A stretch of DNA of 64,000 nt. Origin: Lytechinus variegatus. Taxonomy: Eukaryota > Echinodermata > Echinoidea > Temnopleuroida > Toxopneustidae. The position numbers and the translations under genes are program-made. Under the pieces are notes generated by a model. The model did no database searches, was not told the origin of the DNA, and saw only the letters and a list, made by a program, of their open reading frames with translations. The number at the start of each line of letters is the position of its first letter. Position 1 is the stretch's first letter. This document shows, in pieces, positions 59,201 to 64,000 of the stretch. The stretch is from the NCBI RefSeq assembly GCF_018143015.1, contig NC_054742.1, positions 15,049,632-15,113,631 of the forward strand. Direction: 5' to 3'.

Positions 59201-60659
59201 AATAAACAAGTGGAATGCCTCTGGCCGTCTCACCTGCATCACGAGGTTCAATATAGCAGCAGTGCTGACTTTGAATACTACTCTAACTCGCACAAGATGT
59301 TCAGTGATACATGGTTACTCTTATGTCCACTTTTTATGAACTAGACCAATGAACTTACAGAGATATGATGGTTATTCAACAAAAAACCCCAACATGGCCA
59401 AAGTTCATTGACCTTACATGACCTTTGACCTTGATCATGTGACCTGAAACTCGAACAGGATGTTCAGTAATACTTGATTACTCTTATGTACAAGTTTCAT
59501 GAATCAGATCCATAAACTTTCAAAGTTATGATGGTAATTCAACAGATACACCCAATTCGGCCAAAGTTCATTGACCTTTGACCTTGGTCATGTGACCTGA
59601 AACACGCACAGGATGTTCAGTGATACTTGATCACTCTAATGTCCAAGTTTAATGAACTAGACCAATGAACTTTCAAAGTTATGATGGTAATTCAACAGAT
59701 ACCCCCGATTCGGCCAAAGTTCATTGACCCTAAATGACCTTTGACCTTAATCATGAAACCTCAAACTTGCACAAAATTTTCAGTGATGCTTGATTACTAT
59801 TATGTCCAAGTTTCATGAATCAGATCCATAAACTTTCAAAGTTATGATGGGAATTCAACAGATATCCCCAATTCGGCCAAAGTTCATTGACCCTAACTGA
59901 CCTTTGACCTTGGTCATGTGACGTGAAACTCATGCAGGATGTTCAGTGATACTTGATTAACCTTATGTCCAAGTTTCATGAACTAGGTCCATATATTTTC
60001 TAAGTTATGATGACATTTCAAAAACTTAACCTCAGGTTAAGATTTCGATGTTGATTCCTCCAACATGGTCTAAGTTCATTGACCCTAAATGACCTTTGAC
60101 CTTGGTCATGTGACATGAAACTCTAATAGGATGTTCAGTAATACTTGATTAACCTTATGGCCAAGTTTTATTAACTAGGTCCATATACTTTCTAAGTTAT
60201 GACGTCATTTCAAAAACTTAACCTCAGGTTAAGATTTGATGTTGACGCCGCCGCCGCCGCTGTCGGAAAAGCGGCGCCTATAGTCTCACTTTGCTTCGCA
60301 GGTGAGACAAAAAATTAGTTCTTAAATATGATATCAACAAATCGTTAAAAAATTTACAAGTGCAAATTTGCCTCCAAAATGCAAAACATCTGATTGGTGA
60401 TTTATCAAACCATTTAAATAGCATTTACAACAATTCATTAAGCTTCACAAGTAAAGTTTTGAGAATGCTTTCAATGATTGATTGATTTTCTATGTTTTTG
60501 CACGATTAATAATGTAATAAATTTTCTAGCCAATGACTACTAAAATTCAACCACAACTCCAGATTAATTTCAAGTGGATGATTCAAGTAGAGGAGAACCA
60601 AACAACGTACCTGGATTGATGAGATTAGCTGATACAAAGTCCACACTTTCAATTGCTTC
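44161..60659 (-). CDS. Extended/atypical SDR (NAD-dependent epimerase-type), 11 exons, 5'-partial
   Basis: In transcript order: 60659-60611, 59113-59022, 55737-55624, 54369-54275, 53889-53828, 53543-53491, 49533-49407, 48771-48686, 47253-47140, 45488-45387, 44217-44161. They total 951 nt, one frame, 316 residues plus TGA. Signatures of a nucleotide-sugar epimerase-like Rossmann protein are NLAAETQYG (residues 37-45), YIELSTGQVYSS (72-83), LRPAIVYGLGDKYG (about 123-136) and TVHVDDVCQAIWHVA (166-180). The N-terminal GxxGxxG exon is not in the sequence I could read, so the protein is probably about 360 residues. The substrate is unknown. At the active site the usual YxxxK reads TGIAK, so the catalytic Tyr seems replaced. 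Confidence 0.85.
44329..44901. mobile_element. Family B fold-back MITE, full length
   Basis: It starts TTAAAGGAAAAGTCAACCCC and ends GGGTGGACTTGACCTTTAA. The internal words CAAATGGAGACTGATGACAT and CTCTCATTTGCATGTTATTG mark the two arms. It lies in the intron between the last two SDR exons. Confidence 0.85.
44902..45386. other. SDR intron, no feature seen
   Basis: AT-rich single-copy-looking sequence between the MITE and exon 10. Confidence 0.4.
45387..45488 (-). CDS. SDR exon 10
   Basis: The acceptor is TATCTCAG and the donor is GTAAGA; phase 0 both ends. It encodes ELLYHKHMLLDGSKLEATGF and then THHRPKITKQALQE. Confidence 0.83.
45887..47075 (-). mobile_element. Family A tandem-repeat element, copy 3, with nested SINE
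   Basis: It starts AACAAGTGGTGTGCCTCTGC, contains about four and a half ~165-bp units with TGACCTTTGACCTTGGTCAT, and ends in the hairpin GTCTCACTCTGCTATGCAG / GTGAGAC at about 47048-47073. The SINE at 46650-46822 interrupts the last part. It spans most of the SDR intron between exons 9 and 10. Confidence 0.82.
46650..46822 (-). mobile_element. SINE, copy 2 (nested in family A copy 3)
   Basis: It shares near-identical sequence and orientation with 20732-20903. Family A copy 6 has the uninterrupted sequence GATGTTGATTCCTCCAACAT near 60048, and here the same sequence is split after GATGTTG and resumes ...CAGTTGATTCCCCAACATG. That suggests a short GTTG target duplication. The GAACCTC word is duplicated inside this copy. 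Confidence 0.8.
47140..47253 (-). CDS. SDR exon 9
   Basis: The acceptor is TATGTAG and the donor is GTATGT; phase 0 both ends. It encodes LSNKDIAEFCNDKHTEPWSE and then ACKLDKIEHTPLSPYLDA. Confidence 0.83.
47254..47855. other. SDR intron, no feature seen
   Basis: AT-rich sequence between exon 9 and a half MITE. Nothing recognised. Confidence 0.4.
47856..48030. mobile_element. Family B MITE, left half only
   Basis: It starts TTTAAAGGTCAAGTCCACCC and stops after CTCAGTGATATGCAAATACC, at the turn-around of the hairpin. The right arm is absent, so this copy cannot fold back. Confidence 0.8.
48328..48405. repeat. (AAAT)n-type microsatellite
   Basis: Imperfect AAAT/AATG/AATC tetranucleotide repeats. 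Confidence 0.9.
48686..48771 (-). CDS. SDR exon 8
   Basis: The acceptor is TTATACAG and the donor is GTAAGC; phase 1 in, phase 0 out. It encodes QGVISDLVCQIFDIKFGFLG followed by TALTKIAE, the C-terminal substrate-side region. Confidence 0.83.
49407..49533 (-). CDS. SDR exon 7 (VHVDDV)
   Basis: The acceptor is TGTGCAG and the donor is GTAAGA; phase 0 in, phase 1 out. It encodes MLWSADLGMNTVHVDDVCQA and then IWHVANKAENGEVFNVVDKS. The N-x-VHVDDV motif and FNVVD are typical of extended SDRs. Confidence 0.88.
49534..50865. other. First part of the large SDR intron between exons 6 and 7
   Basis: A 16-A run lies near 49918. The TGTACACG-rich stretch at 50085-50170 has a loose inverted counterpart at 53265-53325, perhaps the ends of a larger decayed insertion. 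No gene seen. Confidence 0.4.
50868..51468 (-). mobile_element. Family A tandem-repeat element, copy 4 (short)
   Basis: It starts AACAAGTGGAATGCCTCTGG, then CTGTCTCACCTGCATCACG (subterminal repeat), has about two and a half units, then CGCCGCCGTCGCCGTCGGAA and the hairpin GTCTCACTTTGCTATGCAG / GTGAGA. It is the most compact intact copy, useful as a reference, and preserves the empty site of the mariner insertion in copy 1. Confidence 0.85.
51846..52455. mobile_element. Family B fold-back MITE, best-preserved long palindrome
   Basis: The arms at about 51850-52043 and 52257-52448 are inverted copies. Both read outward-in as nearly the same peptide (MTSSTLSFGCNWLVHITILL), on the minus strand for the left arm and the plus strand for the right. 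The ends are TTTAAAGGACAAGTCCACCC and GGGTGGACTTGACCTTTAA. The left arm holds TGACGTCA. No coding function is implied. It lies in the SDR intron between exons 6 and 7. Confidence 0.92.
52456..53490. other. Rest of the SDR intron between exons 6 and 7
   Basis: I see no recognised repeat except the TGTACACGTGCATC stretch near 53315. No gene. Confidence 0.4.
53491..53543 (-). CDS. SDR exon 6
   Basis: The acceptor is TTTTACAG and the donor is GTGAGA; phase 1 in, phase 0 out. It encodes PRLIIGAVYRQLGEKME. Confidence 0.83.
53828..53889 (-). CDS. SDR exon 5
   Basis: The acceptor is ATCCTACAG and the donor is GTGAGT; phase 2 in, phase 1 out. It encodes LNYCVLRPAIVYGLGDKYGL, the conserved RPAxVYGxGD loop. 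Confidence 0.87.
54275..54369 (-). CDS. SDR exon 4 (altered YxxxK)
   Basis: The acceptor is GATTTCAG and the donor is GTAAGT; phase 0 in, phase 2 out. It encodes KSSKESSSKLSPWTGIAKCK followed by LQVEEELKKID. The Lys of YxxxK is kept but Thr stands at the Tyr position. Confidence 0.83.
54370..55239. other. SDR intron between exons 3 and 4, first part
   Basis: AT-rich, nothing recognised. A MITE fragment follows at about 55240. Confidence 0.4.
55240..55495. repeat. Diverged family B MITE, right part
   Basis: CATAAAATTGTTTTGTGAAA, then a gap, then AATCAACTTCTTTTGGGGGTGGACTACGC resembles the right arm and end of family B. A duplicated TTTACTCACTCAAGCCATAT phrase at 55388 copies the splice-donor side of SDR exon 5 (53818-53837). 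Confidence 0.55.
55624..55737 (-). CDS. SDR exon 3 (STG catalytic strand)
   Basis: The acceptor is TTGGTAG and the donor is GTAGGC; phase 0 both ends. It encodes IYEEGIVKLSQNCAREAVAR and then NVKKYIELSTGQVYSSDK, carrying the Ser/Thr of the SDR active site. Confidence 0.87.
55978..56836. mobile_element. GGGGTAAGTTGAGCC-type non-autonomous DNA element
   Basis: Terminal inverted repeats are GGGGAAGGCGGGGTAAGTTG at 55978 and its complement CAACTTACCCCGCCTTCCC ending 56834. Inside, (G)GGGCAAGTTGAGCCA or its complement recurs about six times in both orientations. The flank may carry a TA or GTA duplication (GTA|GGGG, CCC G TAC). No transposase frame. It lies in the SDR intron between exons 2 and 3. 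Confidence 0.8.
56985..58945 (-). mobile_element. Family A tandem-repeat element, copy 5 (interrupted)
   Basis: The left end AACAAGTGGCCTCTGACTGT, GTCTCGCCTGCATTACGCG is at 56987. It is interrupted by about 800 bp of other sequence (57100-57905) and resumes at 57915 with five to six diverged units. The end hairpin at 58915-58942 reads GTCTCCCACTGCTATGCAG / GCGAGAC. It is the oldest-looking of the intronic copies. Confidence 0.72.
57464..57747. repeat. 142-bp tandem duplication with G/C hairpin
   Basis: Two units (starting 57464 and 57606) share CATATGGTCATTTCTACGTT through AAATATATCA with only two obvious differences: CAG/CGG in one word and a shorter C-run in unit 2. Each unit has a stem GGGGGCTGAAGCCCCC. 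It lies in the sequence that interrupts family A copy 5. Confidence 0.92.
59022..59113 (-). CDS. SDR exon 2 (NLAAET)
   Basis: The acceptor is TTTCTAG and the donor is GTGAGT; phase 1 in, phase 0 out. It encodes GSVSKVFSDGDDSYDIVVNL followed by AAETQYGRADV. The NLAAET core contacts the nicotinamide cofactor in this family. Confidence 0.85.
59200..60312 (-). mobile_element. Family A tandem-repeat element, copy 6 (longest intact array)
   Basis: The left end is AACAAGTGGAATGCCTCTGG with GTCTCACCTGCATCACG. It has about five and a half ~165-bp units, most with TGACCTTTGACCTT, then a CGCCGCCGCCGC tract and the end hairpin GTCTCACTTTGCTTCGCAG / GTGAGAC at 60285-60308. It fills the SDR intron between exons 1 and 2 of those visible. 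Confidence 0.88.
60611..60659 (-). CDS. SDR exon 1 of those visible
   Basis: The acceptor is CTATTACAG and the donor is GTACGT; phase 0 in, phase 1 out. It encodes EAIESVDFVSANLINP, a typical beta-strand plus ANL(I/V)NP of this SDR group. Confidence 0.8.
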
Positions 60660-61395
60660 CTGTAATAGGAAACCACAAGACGGATATTACTTTACAATAC
60701 AAGGAATTGGTTTATAGCGGCCCTCAAAGTACAGTTCAAAAACTGGTTTTCAAAACTAAATTTGAAGTGGATAAAGAGTTCTAAAAATATTTCAGTAATG
60801 TTGGTACTGTACACTGTGGTTTATAAAAAAAATAATCTTAGTTCATACAATATACATCATGTTTCTACAATTTAATGACAAAATCTATATATACAGGTAA
60901 AGTATCAGAAGAAAATCATAAGAATTTTTTAATGTATTTAAAACTGACAATGAATATCATTTCAATAAATAGGGTAATCTAAACAAGCAAAATGCAGGTA
61001 TTATCAGATAGTAATTAAGTTATATATAATTTTTCAATTTTTCCATTTTTGATATCATTTCATTGAAACATTTTAATGCCTGTCATCAATAAGTAATCAC
61101 AGCTCTAGTAGAATTTCCCCCACTCTTCCTTTTGAAATGAATAGGAAAATCTAAAATTATTCAAGTTTTATGCTCAAAGAATAATCTAGGATTGACTACT
61201 GACTCAATGTGTAAGATCTTCATTGCTGTATTAACTTTTAAAAGAAAGTGGAGGTAAGACATCATCAACGCATTTATTGCATTAAATTATTATTGACGGT
61301 AAATGACGAGCTGTGACTGGCTGTCAAGGTAAACAAGTGAGGGTTAGTACCAGCAGTAAATTGAAGTAAAGCAACTATAATGCAAGGGTTCTTAC

Positions 61396-61455
61396 AAACT
61401 CCTTCTGGCAGCATATAATCGGGTCTGTTGGCTGGATATATGCTGCCTCGAGCAT
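61396..61455 (-). CDS. Possible alternative first exon of the SDR gene
   Basis: A minus-strand ATG at 61455-61453 opens MLEAAYIQPTDPIICCQKEF and ends at a consensus donor GTAAGA in phase 0, which would join EAIESVDF of the next exon in frame. An in-frame TGA lies 27 nt upstream of the ATG. The peptide does not look like an SDR N-terminus and would lack the glycine motif, so chance is quite possible. Confidence 0.22.
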
Positions 61456-63129
61456 GCGCAAATGAGTGAAACTCCTTGCTCAGCTGAGCACCTTAAACCA
61501 AGATGAACAGTATAGTTCCACCGCTTCTGCGCATACTTGAATTATTATTATTGGCATACAACTGTTTCACCAAAACAATGCAAAATTTAAAGATGCAAAA
61601 ACCTCTATTTTGTATTTCCTTTAAAAAACATGAAAATACTAAATGTGTTGCTATGGGAACGACTTCAGTGGGGTGACACACTTCGCGCAAAATTCAAAAC
61701 CGCAGCGTAAGCATTCTACACATACATTTAGTGTGTGGAGTGTTGCGCTCAAAATTTGCGAAGATAGCTTCCCGAAGAACGCCTGTGTCCTCATTTACGC
61801 TCAAACCAGTTTAACAAGGCAAAATCTTGAAAACTACATCGTGAGGTGGTTTTATGAACCAGTTCGGAAGATCGCTTTGACCGTTCTTTTCACACGTTAA
61901 ACTAGTTTCCAGTTAACTAGTTTTATGAAGGTAGTGAGAACGGTGTCTTTGGTACTACAGGGAAGTGTTCAAGCAATAATTCAAAGCAAGGATTTCATAA
62001 AACAGCACTACTGCACTGATTCTCTCTGAAATTATATGAAAAGTGTGTGCACATAGCATACCCAAACCAGACCACTTGATATCAAGATTATGTCATAGAA
62101 TTATGATTAACTCTTCTTTTTTAAAGTGATTTTAGCAACAACGGTTCTGAAAATTCATGATACAAAACCTATTAACCACTGTCAGCATTAATAGTTTTAT
62201 ATCAAGACACCCAAAAAATGCTTTCATACAACAATATCTAATGCAAATAGTCATTAAAGTATTAATTCCAATATTCCATATAGTAGTTGACTTGAACACA
62301 ACCTACACACCATGTTAAAACTCTAAGATGATTGAGTGATTCAAGGCCTGAAGGCATGTTTATAAAAACACATATGCTAAAAATATATTTTCAATATTAG
62401 ACATATGGTATTTTCATCCTGACATGCTCTACCTTAAACCTGGCCGTAGCATCATATCATCATAAGCCAAGAAAAATATTCACAAGCGGAAAATTTTTCT
62501 TGGAAAAAAAAACATTTCATGAGGATTTTAGTCCATACTGCAAGACTACATGTAATTGGAGAAATCAGACAGTAAATATGTTACTGATAGAGATATGGCA
62601 TGAAATGAATACTCCATTTATCATTTATATCTGAAGAAGATGATTATAACATTCTAGCTTTGGGAAAATAAGTAAACAGTAGAAATTACTGTATTCCCTT
62701 TTTTCATACACTCATTCTTTTCTGTGCAATCTTTACGGAGTTGATAATTTAGAAACATATTTCTTCAGGTTTTCCCTTGATTAATAACACAATCATTTAA
62801 AAGCTGTAATTGTTCTGATTTAACAACGTAAACTTAGCGATTGATTGTGAGGCAGATTTCATAATTGATCAGGTCTATACAATATAATCAAAGAAACTGA
62901 TTGAAAAAATCCACTCCACGATCAATTGCTAAGCTTGACATTATAGGACCCAGGTATACACAAATCAACAAGAAAAAATACAGACACACATAGGTTAACT
63001 AACGAAACTAAAAAGATTTCTTTCAGTTTCAAAATACAAATTATAACATTTGGTGGTTTCAAACCTCCTCAATCATAAAAATCCCTGTTAAATTACAAGA
63101 ACTTTTTAAAGGCAAGTAAATTCCCATTA

Positions 63130-63490
63130 ATTATTCCCACATTCACACTGCCCCAAAACATACCTTTCGGGATATAAGTTCCTGAAGTTATGAGCATGCG
63201 CAGTATATGGTCTGATAATCAAGCAAGGCGTGAGATTCAAAATCGCTAGCTCAGCAGCCACCTACAACGCCCGCGCCCTACTACACGCTGTACTAAAAGT
63301 TCCTGTAATTTGCTTTCACATTGCCAAAATACCTGCAACCTTGGAAAAATCCCCACGAAAGTTCTCGTAATTTTGACAAGTACCTAGTATTTAGCAGGTA
63401 TTTTCTTTCAGGGAGATTACTGTCGCGTAATTTGCTTTCACATTCCCAAAATACCTGGAACTGACAAACTTCGAGGTGGTCTGAAACCAC
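63130..63490. repeat. Unclassified repeat with recurring TTTGCTTTCACATT
   Basis: GTAATTTGCTTTCACATTGC at about 63305 and CGTAATTTGCTTTCACATTC at about 63427 are a ~122-bp direct repeat, each followed by CCAAAATACCTG. A weaker third copy lies near 63145. Termini are unclear. Confidence 0.55.
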
Positions 63491-64000
63491 CTATTTTGTA
63501 CTTGTTTCCTTTCCACTAGTTATCGGTATAATATAAAAAATATCCCTCAACAAGCAACACAATCTTCTTGTTATTACAGTCTGCATAATGAAGTAAATTT
63601 ATATTTCCTCAACAGGACAGACATTTCCTCCTCAAACACAAAAAATACTCTCATTTCTTTCCGCTTGCTGTGTTGGGAGTACATTACACTCTACTATAGA
63701 TGTACAAAGAAACAATGTAGCCTACAAATAATGTTGGCCTGTATGTTGCAGTGCAGTCATCTACATCAGTATAATGTAAAGCAAAGTCTATGACCAGGCT
63801 CTGAGCTAAATCATTCAATTTATGAAGATAAACTTTCAGAATTGTTTGAATTACTCTTGCAGACTACATGTATGTTCATATAAAAAACTTCTTTAGTTTA
63901 TGGCAGTGATGGACATGAAAGTTAAATTCACATTACTTTTAGCCAATCTATTCATTCCAAAGCACTTCAGAATAATAGTGTGTTCAAAGTCATTTTTCTT

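Larger units (their letters stand above)
60660..64000. other. Probable upstream intron of the SDR gene
   Basis: No minus-strand exon with a GxxGxxG motif was found. The stretch 61640-61960 is less AT-rich and carries an 85-codon plus-strand frame of unknown meaning. Near 63130-63490 the phrase CACATTNCCAAAATACCT recurs three times with TTCCTG-type flanks and looks like a MITE or short tandem repeat. Confidence 0.4.

Noticed and set aside
4588..60312. CRISPR-like array made of the regularly spaced family A repeats
   Set aside because: Units are ~165 bp, contiguous and spacer-less, in eukaryotic introns. This is a minisatellite-bearing transposon.
62430..62500. SDR N-terminal exon ending AAG|GTAGAG
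   Set aside because: Stop codons lie in the required frame and no glycine-rich motif is present.

Overview
This window is eukaryotic, metazoan nuclear DNA. It is AT-rich, its genes are split by phase-compatible introns with GT-AG borders, and most of the rest is repeats. The repeat set points to an echinoderm, most likely a sea urchin: AGGTCA-rich tandem arrays, tRNA-derived SINEs, long fold-back MITEs and GGGGTAAGTTGAGCC elements. The species call is inference, not something I could test.

Four protein-coding loci are supported. (1) Positions 548-21357, + strand: fifteen exons of the 3' part of a Nek9-like kinase gene, with the end of its RCC1 propeller, a long polar linker, a C-terminal coiled coil and a possible LC8-binding tail. 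The kinase domain lies before position 1. (2) Positions 28888-30597, +: a single coding exon for a GT10 alpha-1,3/4-fucosyltransferase-like Golgi enzyme. (3) Positions 35726-37214, +: a two-exon gene for a small single-pass membrane protein I do not recognise. (4) Positions 60659-44161, - strand: eleven exons encoding the last 316 residues of an extended/atypical short-chain dehydrogenase (NAD-dependent epimerase type). Its N-terminal glycine-rich exon was not found and is probably beyond position 64000. All exon chains were built by eye from splice sites, phase and open frame. They are models, but every junction keeps the frame.

The four genes show no obvious shared pathway. The remarkable part of the window is its repeats. 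Six copies of one element (called family A here) carry arrays of a ~165-bp unit that contains a perfect DR1 nuclear-receptor site (AGGTCA A AGGTCA) plus further half-sites. Family A has subterminal inverted repeats and a hairpin at one end, the architecture of Helentron-associated elements. Two other ~150-bp tandem-repeat elements lie in Nek9-like introns. A fold-back MITE family (B) occurs at least eight times, and one copy fills most of the intron of the orphan membrane-protein gene. A mariner-like element and a SINE are each nested inside family A copies, and other copies of A show the empty site. A LINE remnant, a GGGGTAAGTTGAGCC element, a 142-bp tandem duplication and many microsatellites make up much of the rest.

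Layout: 1-21.4 kb Nek9-like gene; 21.4-28.9 kb intergenic with one family A copy; 28.9-30.6 kb fucosyltransferase; 30.6-35.7 kb microsatellites and MITEs; 35.7-37.6 kb membrane-protein gene; 37.6-44.2 kb no gene seen; 44.2-60.7 kb SDR gene with repeat-packed introns; 60.7-64 kb probable upstream intron of the SDR gene.
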